Shown piece after piece: positions 46,457-55,035 of a stretch of DNA of 64,000 nucleotides. Within the stretch, counting starts at the first letter, position 1. Each line of letters opens with the position of its first letter. Both the position numbers and the translations under genes were made by a program. The notes below the pieces were generated by a model that was not told the origin of the DNA, searched no databases, and saw only the letters and a program-made list of their open reading frames with translations. This stretch comes from JACCXG01 sp963834305 (GTDB lineage: Bacteria > Acidobacteriota > Vicinamibacteria > Vicinamibacterales > 2-12-FULL-66-21), in the NCBI GenBank assembly GCA_963834305.1, contig CAWIAX010000004.1, positions 1-64,000 of the forward strand, in the 5' to 3' direction.

Positions 46457-47008
46457 ATGAACGACCAGCAACCGCTGGCGACGCAGCGGTTCATCCCAGT
46501 TCGACGGTTCGATGGGTTCCGGCCCATCGAGGATCACGGTCTCATCGGCGACGGGACGACGGCGGCGCTGGTCGGGCGGGACGGCGCTATCACCTGGCTG
46601 TGCGTGCCTCGCTTCGACTCGCCCGCTCTGTTCTGCGGGCTGCTCGACGCGTCGCACGGCGGCGCCTTCACGATCGAGCTGGAGAACCTCGAGGCGTCGC
46701 GGCAGTCCGCGACCCTCTGTCAGGTGGCGCTCGACCGGGGTGCGCGGCTCGTCACGCGTCTCGGCCTCCCTGGAGACGATGCCCGATGGCGCGCTCAAGC
46801 GGAGCGCATCCGGGAGGTCATCCTCGAGGAGGCCTGGGACGAACGACTGCGGTCGCTGACCGAGCACCTGGGTGGGGGCGGCCTCGACGCCAGCCTCCTC
46901 ACCCTGCCCCTGCGCCGTGTGGTGGCGGCCGACCATCCATTCCTCGGAAACTTCCCCCAGGCTTTCAGCCATGTGGGCCTCGTTTCGAGTGCCTCCCCCC
47001 GGTTCTAA
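46457..47008 (+). pseudogene. GH15 (glucoamylase/trehalase-like) gene with two internal deletions
   Basis: The 183-codon frame starts with a normal GH15 N-terminus (FRPIEDHGLIGDGTTAALVG, then AITWLCVPRFDSPALFCGLL), then jumps to the late-middle region (RWRAQAERIREVILEEAWDE, followed by LDASLLTLPLRRVV), and jumps again to the C-terminal FLGNFPQAFSHVGLVSSA. Full-length members are about 600 residues, so roughly two thirds, including the catalytic (alpha/alpha)6 barrel core with its acidic residues, is missing. Both junctions keep the reading frame. It cannot be a normal hydrolase; it is a relic or a much reduced derivative. Confidence 0.8.
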
Positions 47009-48294
47009 GGCAGGAACAACGCGGCGTGTCCCCATGCGGGTCCGGACGGGCCGTGCGGCCATGACTGATTCTTGAGCGACACATAACCAGCCTGGCCTTC
47101 GCCGCTGATTGCGGGATCGAAGGACAGCCGCCCCGTCTGCTCCTCGAAGCGCAGGAGGTAGAAGCCTTCTTCGCCTCCGAGCTCGGCACCGAGAACGAGG
47201 CGGTTGGAGTGCGGATCGCGAGCGAGCCAATGGGGGTTGAACGTCTCGGGCGTCTGAAGTCGGAACACTTCGCGCGGTCTGGCCGGGTTGGTGATATCCA
47301 GCACCACGACGGCGTGCAGCTGTCCGACCGGGTTGATCCAGTAGTTCCCGAAGACCAGCGGAATGCCACACGAGCCACGAATCGCGCCCGGCTCCAGTGG
47401 CGGCGGTGGCGTGTCGAGCGCAAAGAACGTGTCCAGCCGTGGCCCCGTGCTGCCGATGTCGCTCAGCCGGTAGAACGTGCAGCCGTAGCTGTTGAGGAAC
47501 ACGGAGCCATCCGAGAGCACTCGCGGTCCGAATCCCGCACGATGCGATCCGGCGACCTCCCGACCATCGGCGAGCCTGCCCGCGGGCAGATCGATCGTCT
47601 GCAGGAGTGTGAAATCCGAATAGCGGTAGATCTGCAGCACGTCAGCCGAGACGACCTCCATCATCGGTGCGCTGGTCACCACGAGCCGGTCGAGTGCTGG
47701 CAGCAGCGCAAATGCGTAGGGCCGTACAGGTTTTCCCCCCGCGTTGCCCGCCATCGCGTGCCGCAGCAGCACGCCATCGGCGCTGTACTCGGCAAGACCG
47801 CCGGCGTTGCCCGGTGTGACCGTCTCCGCAGAATCGATGCTCTGGCCCTCGCTGCGCAGAAACCCGACCAGACGCGTGCCTGTGGGTGTGCGCGAATAGT
47901 CGTGCGGAAACCGCAGCGGCGGCGGAGGCGTGAATGACTTCACCGCGCGAATCGCACGCGGGTTGGACACATCGACGAGTGTGGTCACCTCGTGATGATG
48001 GGCATTCATGAAGAGGAGCTCACCCGCCGGCGGCAGGGCGTACTCCGTGTGATGTGGCATCGAGCCCTTCATGCCCGTCGGCATCGTCTCGATCACCTTG
48101 CCCAGGTCGGCACTCTCCGGCCGCAAATCGATGACGGCGAGGAAGTCGCTATCGGCCTCGTCTGCATCCCCCGCAGATACCAGCAGGTACGACGATTCGC
48201 TGCCGGCAGTCGGCCGGGCATCGCGCGCTGGCCGAGCGCACGAAACGACGGCGCACACGGCGAAGATCGCAAGCGAGGCAGGGAAGGTTCGCAT
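47005..48294 (-). CDS. Selenium-binding-protein-like (SBP56) lipoprotein
   Basis: A 429-residue protein with a lipoprotein signal (LAIFAVCAVVSCARP, Cys20 as lipid site). The body looks like a beta-propeller: repeated VIDLRPESADLGKVIETMPT, TTLVDVSNPRAIRAVKSFT, VLDITNPARPREVFRLQTPE units, plus MPHHTEYALPPAGELLFMNA HHH with clustered His. The layout resembles the SBP56/methanethiol oxidase group, which binds metal through His residues. ATG 48294 is chosen for the signal. It is convergent with the GH15 relic by 4 bp overlap. The enzyme activity is uncertain. Confidence 0.6.
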   Translation of the reverse strand: MRTFPASLAIFAVCAVVSCARPARDARPTAGSESSYLLVSAGDADEADSDFLAVIDLRPESADLGKVIETMPTGMKGSMPHHTEYALPPAGELLFMNAHHHEVTTLVDVSNPRAIRAVKSFTPPPPLRFPHDYSRTPTGTRLVGFLRSEGQSIDSAETVTPGNAGGLAEYSADGVLLRHAMAGNAGGKPVRPYAFALLPALDRLVVTSAPMMEVVSADVLQIYRYSDFTLLQTIDLPAGRLADGREVAGSHRAGFGPRVLSDGSVFLNSYGCTFYRLSDIGSTGPRLDTFFALDTPPPPLEPGAIRGSCGIPLVFGNYWINPVGQLHAVVVLDITNPARPREVFRLQTPETFNPHWLARDPHSNRLVLGAELGGEEGFYLLRFEEQTGRLSFDPAISGEGQAGYVSLKNQSWPHGPSGPAWGHAALFLP

Positions 48295-48329
48295 CGCGAA
48301 TCGTGTCGAGGTGGGCCCGCTCACACTCC

Positions 48330-49589
48330 TCACCACGCGGCGAGGGGCCCGGCAAACGCCTGGCACAGCGCCGCGCCGGCGAGGGTCATCGACAGGCCCC
48401 ACAGTAGCAGCGTGCGGAAGGCGGCGCGGGCCTCGACGGGATCGGCGATCGCCGCCACGCACAGCGCGCCGATCGTCGAGAGCGGCGACACGTCCACCAG
48501 CGAGGCGCCGACGTTGATGCTCAGCGCGACCGCCAGCGGATCGCCGCCGCCGACGTTGGCGACCAGGCTCGGCACCGCCGGGAGGAACGCCGGCAGCACC
48601 ACGCCCGACGTGCTGCTCCAGCTCGAGATCAGGCCGGTCACGAAGGCGATGACGCCGGTCAGCGTGTGCGGCGTCGCCAGCCGGGACAGCAGCCCTGTGA
48701 ACAGGTCCATGCCGCCGCTCTTCTCGAGCACGCCGATCAGCACCGTCACGCCGCACACCATGATGATGACGCCCCACGGGATGCGCTTGAACGCCGCGGT
48801 CTCGTCGGCCAGGCGCAGCGCCGACAGGACGGCGGCGGCGGCGAACGCGCTCAGCCCGACGTTGACCTTCCATCCCACGACCCCCGCGACCCACGCCGCG
48901 ATCACCGCCGCCGTCAGCCAGTGCGCGCCGGTCAGGGGCAGGGCCGCGGCCGGGTTGGGAGGGAGCGCGGCCTGATCGGCGACCGCGTCGCGGCGCCGCC
49001 GGCCGAACAGCGCGTAGGCCGCTGCGGCGACAACGAGGTGCGCGGCGAAGTTGGCGAACCAGACCTTGCCGGCGTGAACGCCGAGGCCGGCTTCGGCGAT
49101 CTTGGTGTTGGCGATGACCCCGACGGCGCTGACCGGCGACAGGTTGCCGGCATTCGCGCCGTTGGCGACCATCAGCGCCGTCAGCACGCGGGAGACGCCG
49201 GCTTCGGCGCCGATAGCCATCGCCAGGGGCACCAGCAGGGCGGTCGCCGAGACGGCGCCGGGCCCGATCGACGACAGGACGCAGGCGAGGACGAACAGCA
49301 CCACCGGCACGGCCCGGCCGCGGCCGCCGGCCAGCCCGACCAGCCGTCCGGCGAGCCGTTCGAGGGTGCCGTTGACGTCGGCAAGCGCGAACAGCAGCGT
49401 TACGCCGGCCAGCGTGACGAACAGCGACAGCGGGAACCCGGCGACGATCTGGTCGCTCGACAGGCCGGCGAGGCCGGCGCCGATCAGCCAGGCGAAGCCG
49501 ATGGCGAGCACCCCGACGTTGATCCGCGACGTGCACGACAGCAGGATCGCAACGAGCAGCGCCGCCAGCGACGCGACGGCGGGATTCAC
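48330..49589 (-). CDS. MatC-like dicarboxylate (malonate) transporter
   Basis: A 419-residue membrane protein with about 11-12 helices. SRINVGVLAIGFAWLIGAGL and NGANAGNLSPVSAVGVIANT (first SxT/N-type motif) and ISSWSSTSGVVLPAFLPAVP (second) resemble the MatC/SLC13-like transporters. GTG 49589 overlaps the stop of the AMP ligase gene (GTGA). A malonate uptake role is supported by that neighbour, which looks like malonyl-CoA synthetase. Both genes would be on one transcript, ligase first. Confidence 0.75.
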   Translation of the reverse strand: MNPAVASLAALLVAILLSCTSRINVGVLAIGFAWLIGAGLAGLSSDQIVAGFPLSLFVTLAGVTLLFALADVNGTLERLAGRLVGLAGGRGRAVPVVLFVLACVLSSIGPGAVSATALLVPLAMAIGAEAGVSRVLTALMVANGANAGNLSPVSAVGVIANTKIAEAGLGVHAGKVWFANFAAHLVVAAAAYALFGRRRRDAVADQAALPPNPAAALPLTGAHWLTAAVIAAWVAGVVGWKVNVGLSAFAAAAVLSALRLADETAAFKRIPWGVIIMVCGVTVLIGVLEKSGGMDLFTGLLSRLATPHTLTGVIAFVTGLISSWSSTSGVVLPAFLPAVPSLVANVGGGDPLAVALSINVGASLVDVSPLSTIGALCVAAIADPVEARAAFRTLLLWGLSMTLAGAALCQAFAGPLAAW

Positions 49590-51082
49590 GCCGGAGCGCC
49601 GCCCCCCTCGGACGGCGGGAGGGTCAGCCGGTGCTTCTGCACCTTGCCGAGCGCGTTGCGGGGGAGGGCGTCCACCCGCACGTAGGCGCGCGGCTGCTTG
49701 AAGGACGCGAACGCCCGGCGGCAGGCCTCGCGCACGACCGCCTCGTCGAACTCGTCGCCGGCGACGACGTAGGCGACGGGCACCTCGCCGCGGCGGGGAT
49801 CGGGCGCGCCGGCGACCGCCGCTTCGCGCACGCCCGGCTGCTCGACCAGCCAGTCCTCGAGCTCGCGCGGGTAGATGTTGAAGCCGCCGGAGATGATCAG
49901 ATCGCCCGCCCGGCCGCGCAGCGTGCAGCAGCCGTCGGCCGCGCGCTCGCCGAGATCGCCGGTGTCGAACCAGCCGCCGCTGAACGCGGCCGCGGTGGCC
50001 GACGGGTTCCGCCAGTAGCCGGGCCCCACGTTCGAGCCGCGGACCAGGATCCGCCCGATCTCACCCGGGCCGGCCTCGCTGCCGTCGGGGCGCGCCAGGC
50101 GCACCGAGACGCCGGGCAACGGCCAGCCCACCGTGCCCGCTCGCCGCTCGCCGCCGTAGTGGTTACTGATCAGCATCAGGGTTTCGCTCATGCCGTAGCG
50201 TTCCAGCACGGCGTGGCCGAAGCGCGCGCGACACGCCTCGAACACCGCCGCCGGCAGCGGCGCCGACCCGGAGACGAACAGCCGCATCCGTCCGCCGATG
50301 CGGCGCGCGTCCGCCTCCGGCATCTCCAGCAGCCGCACGTAGATCGTCGGCACGCCGAAGAACAGCGTCGGACGGAAGTCGTCGAACAGCGCGACCGCCC
50401 GCGCCGCCTCGAACCGCGGCAGCAGCCGCATCAGGCAGCCGCTCGCCAGCCAGCAGCACACGCCGTTGGCCAGCCCGTGCACGTGGAAGAGCGGAAGCAC
50501 GCCCAGATACCGATCCGCCGCCGTGATCCGCCAGCACGCGAGCAGGCTGACGGTGTTGGCGAGGAGGTTGTTGTGGGTGAGGATCGCCCCCTTGGAACGG
50601 CCGGTCGTGCCCGAGGTGTAGACCAGCGCGGCAGGCGTGTCGCCGTCGAGCGCAGGGCCGGTCAGCGCCTCCGCTGCCGCGTCCGCCTCGCGCTCCAGGT
50701 CCTCGAGGGAGACGGCGGGCGGCGCGGGCGTCGTCTGCAGATCGATCGTCGCGTCGTGCACGAACAGCGCCGGCTCGGCGTCGCCGAGGATGTGCGCGAT
50801 CTCGCGCGCCCGATAGAGGACGTTGACCGGCACGAAGATCGCCCCGAGGCGAAGGCAGGCGAGAAACAGATCGATGAAGCCGGGACAGTTGCCGACCTGC
50901 ACCGCCACCCGGTCGCCGGCGGTCACCCCGCGGCCGGCCAGCACCCCCGCCATCCGTCGCGCCCGCCGCTCGACCTCGCCGAAAGTGAGTGTCGTCCGGG
51001 CGCCCCCGTCCGGCTGCCATTCCAGCGCCGGCGCCGATGCCCGCTCGGCGAACGTGGCGACAAACAGGTCTCCGAGGGTCAA
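49586..51082 (-). CDS. Acyl-CoA synthetase, malonyl-CoA synthetase (MatB)-like
   Basis: An AMP-forming ligase of 498 residues from TTG 51082 (521 from ATG 51151). ALVYTSGTTGRSKGAILTHN is the P-loop, LERYGMSETLM the A5 motif, WFDTGDLGE the A7 region, GRAGDLIISGGFNIYPRELE the hinge, and ALGKVQKH has the catalytic Lys. RYGMSET and the MatC neighbour favour malonate as substrate. TTG 51082 is preferred because the family fold starts at LTLGDLFVATF and TATAAT lies just upstream, while the ATG at 51151 falls inside a 29-bp interspersed repeat. The product malonyl-CoA could feed fatty-acid or polyketide synthesis. Confidence 0.78.
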   Translation of the reverse strand: MTLGDLFVATFAERASAPALEWQPDGGARTTLTFGEVERRARRMAGVLAGRGVTAGDRVAVQVGNCPGFIDLFLACLRLGAIFVPVNVLYRAREIAHILGDAEPALFVHDATIDLQTTPAPPAVSLEDLEREADAAAEALTGPALDGDTPAALVYTSGTTGRSKGAILTHNNLLANTVSLLACWRITAADRYLGVLPLFHVHGLANGVCCWLASGCLMRLLPRFEAARAVALFDDFRPTLFFGVPTIYVRLLEMPEADARRIGGRMRLFVSGSAPLPAAVFEACRARFGHAVLERYGMSETLMLISNHYGGERRAGTVGWPLPGVSVRLARPDGSEAGPGEIGRILVRGSNVGPGYWRNPSATAAAFSGGWFDTGDLGERAADGCCTLRGRAGDLIISGGFNIYPRELEDWLVEQPGVREAAVAGAPDPRRGEVPVAYVVAGDEFDEAVVREACRRAFASFKQPRAYVRVDALPRNALGKVQKHRLTLPPSEGGGAPA

Positions 51083-51089
51083 GCCGGCA

Positions 51090-51095
51090 ATTATA
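51090..51095 (-). promoter_or_regulatory. -10 box (TATAAT) of matBC, probably leaderless transcript
   Basis: Minus-strand TATAAT occupies 51095-51090, with seven bases to the TTG start at 51082, so transcription would begin at or next to the start codon. The -35 position (51118-51113, CAGCAC) is poor. The same seven-base spacing occurs at blaI. Confidence 0.5.
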
Positions 51096-51120
51096 GACGG
51101 GGGCGCGGCCGTGTGCTGCT

Positions 51121-51149
51121 TCCAGACCTCGCTTATGCTTCCTATCGTC
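51121..51149. repeat. 29-bp interspersed repeat, copy 2
   Basis: Matches 43512-43540 at 26 of 29 positions. On the minus strand it reads GACGATAGGAAGCATAAGCG followed by AGGTC. It overlaps the first codons of the longest possible frame of the MatB-like gene, which argues that the gene starts further downstream. Confidence 0.6.
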
Positions 51150-51300
51150 ATCCCGCTCCGCGCACGTCGGAGTCAATCGTACGGGGGCGGACTGACCGGA
51201 GATCAGTTGTGTCGTGCCGGCTGTTGGTGTCGAGGGGTGGGGCCCAGAACCAGTATCCGGGCCCGGCCGAGCGGCCGGGCCCACCACCGAACAGGCGAGG

Positions 51301-53013
51301 TCACCGCATCCTGGTTTCGACCCACCGGCCGTTCTCGCACCGGGCCCCGAGTCCCGGTTCGTTTCGGAGCGCGATGACGCCTCCATGGGATGTCGCGCGA
51401 TTCCGCTCGTCACGACAGGCGCCGTACGCCACCTCGAGCCGATTCGCGTCGCGCACGATCACATCCCGTCGAATCAAGGCGGCAGGCATGCCGAGCGCGT
51501 CCGGTCCACTCGTCGCCGCAGGGTTAGGCACGGCGCTCCATTGCCAGCCGTTCGCATACTGGACTGCCCGGAGACCGAAGAACAGCTGAACGCGGCCGCC
51601 CACGATCTCACCCGCGAGCGCCTGCAGCTGTTCTGCGGTCAGTGCGTGCGGAGCAATCTCCGTGGAACCGCCCGGCGCAATGGCAACCGGAATGGTCTCG
51701 GATTCGAAGAGGCGAACGGGGAGACGGGGCCCGCCTCCAGACCACCGCTCAGCCGCCACCATGAAACGCACGGCGACGACGGGTTCGCCGGTCATGTTCC
51801 GGACGGTCACGGCCGCCGTGGGCTCCTGCGGCGTCGAGACGAACTTCTGAAGCTCGACCCCGGATCCTTCCTGCTCGGTGGCGTAGCCATACGGAACGGA
51901 ATCCTGGCTGGGCGCAGCGCCCGCGGACTCGCCAGGCGCATCGGCGCGCGGGGCGCGGGCCGCGGTAGCGAGCGCCACGGGCGCACCAGTCACGGTGAGC
52001 GCCACCAGGACGACGGCGATCAGAGCGAGACGGACGGTGCTGACATTCGGCATGATCTCCCCCTCGAGCAGACGGCGGACGCGGGTGATGAGACGCGGAC
52101 CGGCGGCGCTCATCACCGGTCCCGCGGCGTTCGTCGTCCCCAGCGCCGCGAGCGTCGTCAGCGCCTGGACGTAATCTTTCGGGTCGCGGCATCTCGCAAC
52201 CGCGACGTCATCGCAGCAGTACTCGCGGGCCTCCCTGATGCGCCGCGACATCCAGAGCATGCCGGGGCTGAAGAAGAGCAGCAGCTCCACGACCGACTGG
52301 ATGAGATTGGCGACGTAGTCGCGCCGTTCGATGTGCGCGAACTCGTGCGCCAGCACCGCCGCGACCATGTCCGGCGACAACCGGTCGACCGCATCGTCTG
52401 GCAGCACGAGTGCGGGCGCGCGCCAGCCAATCACGACTGGGGCTTCCACGTGGCGCGACTGGAGAAGACCGACCGGGAAGGAGAACTGCCATTCGGCGCT
52501 GAGGCGTTCCGCGGCCGCCCGCGCGGTTTCGTTCGCGACGGGCAGCGCACGCCTGCGGATCGACGCGGCGACATACCAGCCTCCGAGCAGTCGCGCCAGC
52601 AGGAGCACGACGCCAACCGCCCAGAGCGCTGCGACCGCAGCCGCGATCGCATCGGGCGCCAGCCTGATCGCTGGAGCCGTGGCCAGCGGCACGCCGGCGC
52701 TCGGGAGCGCGACTTCGCGTGGCAATCCGCGCGAGTCCCGCACCGGACGAGCGGCGAGCGTAGAGACCGCCGTGTTCGCCCCGGTTGGCGCTGGCACCGT
52801 GCAGAGCGCCAGCGGTGTCACCGCCGCGATCACCACCGCCGCGCCGAACGCCATGATGGCCGCGCGGTATCGGCGCGCCGCGGCCGCCCGCGGCCGCCAC
52901 GTCCACCACCCCGCCAGCAGCGCCGCCACGAGGCTCGTCTCCCAGAGGATGACCAGCAGCGACCATCCGGCGTAGATCACATAGGGGTTGTCGAGGAGCG
53001 ACGGCAGGGTCAT
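51301..53013 (-). CDS. M56-family (BlaR1-like) membrane metallopeptidase
   Basis: A 570-residue membrane protein. The N-terminal half has four membrane segments (about 12-35, 45-68, 120-145 and one near 310), and the zinc-peptidase motif AVLAHEFAHIERRDYVANLI sits on the cytoplasmic side between the third and fourth. REYCCDDVAVAR supplies the further zinc ligand region. The C-terminal part from about 345 is extracytoplasmic and not a penicillin-binding domain, so the signal is unlikely to be a beta-lactam. ATG 53013 overlaps the blaI stop (ATGA). Such proteases cut or release the BlaI-type repressor on sensing a signal. Confidence 0.85.
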   Translation of the reverse strand: MTLPSLLDNPYVIYAGWSLLVILWETSLVAALLAGWWTWRPRAAAARRYRAAIMAFGAAVVIAAVTPLALCTVPAPTGANTAVSTLAARPVRDSRGLPREVALPSAGVPLATAPAIRLAPDAIAAAVAALWAVGVVLLLARLLGGWYVAASIRRRALPVANETARAAAERLSAEWQFSFPVGLLQSRHVEAPVVIGWRAPALVLPDDAVDRLSPDMVAAVLAHEFAHIERRDYVANLIQSVVELLLFFSPGMLWMSRRIREAREYCCDDVAVARCRDPKDYVQALTTLAALGTTNAAGPVMSAAGPRLITRVRRLLEGEIMPNVSTVRLALIAVVLVALTVTGAPVALATAARAPRADAPGESAGAAPSQDSVPYGYATEQEGSGVELQKFVSTPQEPTAAVTVRNMTGEPVVAVRFMVAAERWSGGGPRLPVRLFESETIPVAIAPGGSTEIAPHALTAEQLQALAGEIVGGRVQLFFGLRAVQYANGWQWSAVPNPAATSGPDALGMPAALIRRDVIVRDANRLEVAYGACRDERNRATSHGGVIALRNEPGLGARCENGRWVETRMR

Positions 53014-53408
53014 TTCTTCCTCCGCTCGTAGTCGTCCAGCAGCTGGCGGATCTCCTCGAGCTCGCCCGGCTCGACCCGGTGGCCCGCGAGCGCGCTCTGC
53101 AGGAGGCCGCGTGCGGATCCGTCGAACACCTGGCGCAACATGGAGCCCGCCAGCTGACGCTGTGTCTGCATCCGGCTCTGAACGGGCTCGTAGACGTGCG
53201 ACCGGAATCGCTCGGAGCGCGTCAGGAGCCCCTTGCGGTGCATCACCTGCATCTGCTTGAGCACGGTGGTATAGCCGATCGGCTTCACGTCGCCGATGGC
53301 CTCGTAGACTTCGCGCACCGTCGAAGAACCACGGTCCCAGAGGATGCGGAGGATTTCGAGCTCGGCGTCGGTCGGGATCGGCGCGGGCGTGGTGCCTTTG
53401 TCTCTCAC
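53010..53408 (-). CDS. BlaI/MecI/CopY-family transcriptional repressor
   Basis: A 132-residue winged-helix repressor: PTDAELEILRILWDRGSSTV, then VREVYEAI and IGYTTVLKQMQVMHRKGLLT form the DNA-binding domain; the C-terminal helices (LAGSMLRQVFDGSARGLLQ) make the dimer. GTG 53408 is chosen because homologues start just before the PT(D)AELEIL helix; the frame is open to TTG 53444, but that region is the promoter. It is followed directly by the M56 peptidase gene (ATGA), the standard two-gene BlaI/BlaR arrangement. It very probably represses its own operon. Confidence 0.88.
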   Translation of the reverse strand: MRDKGTTPAPIPTDAELEILRILWDRGSSTVREVYEAIGDVKPIGYTTVLKQMQVMHRKGLLTRSERFRSHVYEPVQSRMQTQRQLAGSMLRQVFDGSARGLLQSALAGHRVEPGELEEIRQLLDDYERRKK

Positions 53409-53457
53409 GCCGCACAGGCTACTACGACTATTGTCGTATGTCAACGACCAGTATCGT
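53409..53457 (-). promoter_or_regulatory. blaI promoter with tandem BlaI-type operators
   Basis: On the minus strand, TTGACA (53444-53439) and TAGCCT (53421-53416) are 17 bp apart. The spacer contains the perfect inverted repeat TACGAC-N4-GTCGTA (53423-53438). A second ACGA-N6-TCGT site lies at 53444-53457, exactly 20 bp (two helical turns) from the first (53424-53437). The -10 is seven bases from the GTG start, so the transcript is probably leaderless. A repressor bound here would block RNA polymerase directly. Confidence 0.75.
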
Positions 53458-53529
53458 AGATGTCAAGACTCGATAGAAATGTCCCCGTTCTTAACTCGAT
53501 AGAAATGTCCCCATCCCTAAAGTGCGAGG

Positions 53530-53624
53530 TGCCTGTGGGAGCTCGTGGAAAACTGGTGTGTAGTTTTCCAAGGAGCTGTGGGCGCATGCTCTTGCGTCCA
53601 CGGCTCCGCCAGCTTCCACAGGCA
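53530..53624. other. Predicted three-way-junction hairpin next to transposase stop
   Basis: Inverted repeats nest as follows: TGCCTGTGGGAGCT (53530-53543) with AGCTTCCACAGGCA (53611-53624), one mismatch; GGAAAAC (53547-53553) with GTTTTCC (53563-53569), extended by AGCTC/GAGCT; and GTGGGCGCA (53578-53586) with TGCGTCCAC (53593-53601), one G-T pair. The fold would sit in the 3' end of the transposase transcript or be a DNA cruciform near the IS end. Confidence 0.5.
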
Positions 53625-53625
53625 T

Positions 53626-54942
53626 TTACAGGTGCGTGGCATGCCGCCGTGCCTCCGCGAGCAGCTGTGCTCGTACGCGGTCTTCATCGCTCCGACGCCA
53701 CGGATGATCGGCACTTGGTGCCCGTCGGGTACGTCTCGTGACGCTCGTCTGCGGCCGCGGCGTCACGGGCGGCGGGAGCGCGGCGGGCATGGCGACCGCG
53801 GCGACGATTTCGGTCCACCGCATCACCCGGTTGCGATAGCGAATCTCCAGGTGGCCGTCACTGGCCTCATAGACCAGCACCGTGCTGCGCGCCGGCGGCC
53901 GGCCACTCTGCCGCTCGAGCTGCAGCAGCCGATTGTGGTACCGCACCACCCAGTCGTTCGAGACCGTGCGTGGCTGCTCGAGCCGGAAGACCTGGTCCAG
54001 CGACAGGCGCCGCGGCACCGCCAGGTGGAAGTCCTCGCCCGAGGCCGGCGCCTGCGCAAACCGCCGGTTGTGGTCGGCCCAATACTCCGCCTCGAGAAAC
54101 GCATTCGCGGCGTCGACCTCCGCGATGTCTTTCCGCCGGAGTTTCTTCACCAGCCGGTCTTGATGCGTGCCGTGGTTCCGCTCGACCCGGCCCTTCGCCT
54201 GCGGCGAGCTCGCCGGAATGATCTGGATGCCCAGCGCCGCGCACATCCGGCCGAATTGCGTCAAAGGCTCGGCGCCGGTCGCCCGCTCCTCCTGGTTGGG
54301 TCGCCGCACATAGACATTCTTCCAGTCGGTGTAGAGCGCCCGCGGAATCCCATAGCGCGCCATCCACGCGCGCAAGATGCCGACCGCGGCCCAGATCGTT
54401 TCCTGGGCCCCGAATCGCCCCAGGCTCCGCCCGGTCGCATCGTCGACCAGCGTCAGCAAACAGCTGTGCGGTCCGCGGTCCTCAAACCAGGGATGAACAC
54501 TGCCATCGAGCTGGACCAGCTCGCCGAAGTGCGCCATGCGCTCCCGGCGGCGACGATGCGGGCTGCGCTTGCGCACCCGGCTCCACAGGCCCGCGGCCAA
54601 CAGCCAGCGGCGCAGCGTTTCGTGGTCGACCGTGACGCCGTCCTCGCTCTTCAGATGCTCGGCCGCCAACGTCGGGCCGAACCGCCCATCGACGGGGCCA
54701 CTGTACTTGGCCCGGACGAGCGCCAGCACCCGGTTCCGCACCCGTCGCGCGGTCGTCCGATTCGACGGACGTCCCGCACTGCGATGTTGCAGCCCCTTCG
54801 CGCCCTCCGCTCGATACCGGCCATACAACCGCTTCGCCTGGCGGTAGCTCACCTCCATCAACGCCGCCGCCGACATCAACGTCAAGGTCTCCGCCGCCAC
54901 CCGCGCCAGGATCCCGGCACGTCGCAGCTCGCTCGTACTCAT
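53626..54942 (-). CDS. ISNCY/IS1202-family transposase
   Basis: A 438-residue transposase. The N-terminal helix-turn-helix part has TLMSAAALMEVSYRQAKRLY and RYRAEGAKGLQHRSAGRPSN. The integrase catalytic core has VQLDGSVHPWFEDRGPHSC (first Asp), RALYTDWKNVYVRRPN (second Asp) and SSPQAKGRVERNHGTHQDRL (Glu). The basic C-terminal tail follows. ATG 54942 is preferred over an in-frame GTG at 54957. The frame is intact, so the element may still be active. Confidence 0.88.
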   Translation of the reverse strand: MSTSELRRAGILARVAAETLTLMSAAALMEVSYRQAKRLYGRYRAEGAKGLQHRSAGRPSNRTTARRVRNRVLALVRAKYSGPVDGRFGPTLAAEHLKSEDGVTVDHETLRRWLLAAGLWSRVRKRSPHRRRRERMAHFGELVQLDGSVHPWFEDRGPHSCLLTLVDDATGRSLGRFGAQETIWAAVGILRAWMARYGIPRALYTDWKNVYVRRPNQEERATGAEPLTQFGRMCAALGIQIIPASSPQAKGRVERNHGTHQDRLVKKLRRKDIAEVDAANAFLEAEYWADHNRRFAQAPASGEDFHLAVPRRLSLDQVFRLEQPRTVSNDWVVRYHNRLLQLERQSGRPPARSTVLVYEASDGHLEIRYRNRVMRWTEIVAAVAMPAALPPPVTPRPQTSVTRRTRRAPSADHPWRRSDEDRVRAQLLAEARRHATHL

Positions 54943-55035
54943 TGCCGTCCGCCCCACTTCGCGACCTCCTCGGTCGCCAGTCTAGGGGGACATTTCTAAC
55001 GAGTCCGCGAGGGGACACTATCAATGAGTCTCAAC

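Larger units (their letters stand above)
53463..55035. mobile_element. Insertion sequence, IS1202/ISNCY-like (1573 bp)
   Basis: A complete element with one transposase gene. Both ends carry two tandem copies of a 20-bp motif in inverted orientation: GACTCGATAGAAATGTCCCC at 53467-53486, a near copy at 53493-53512, GGGGACATTTCTAACGAGTC at 54986-55005, and a diverged copy at 55011-55030. The outer tips are TCAAGACTC and, inverted, TTGAGACTC. Flanking direct repeats of 19 bp (53444-53462 and 55036-55054) are target duplications. Long duplications are known for the IS1202 group. Confidence 0.85.

Noticed and set aside
53530..53624. tRNA or riboswitch
   Set aside because: The fold has three stems but no anticodon arm, CCA end or T-arm consensus, and it lies inside an IS.
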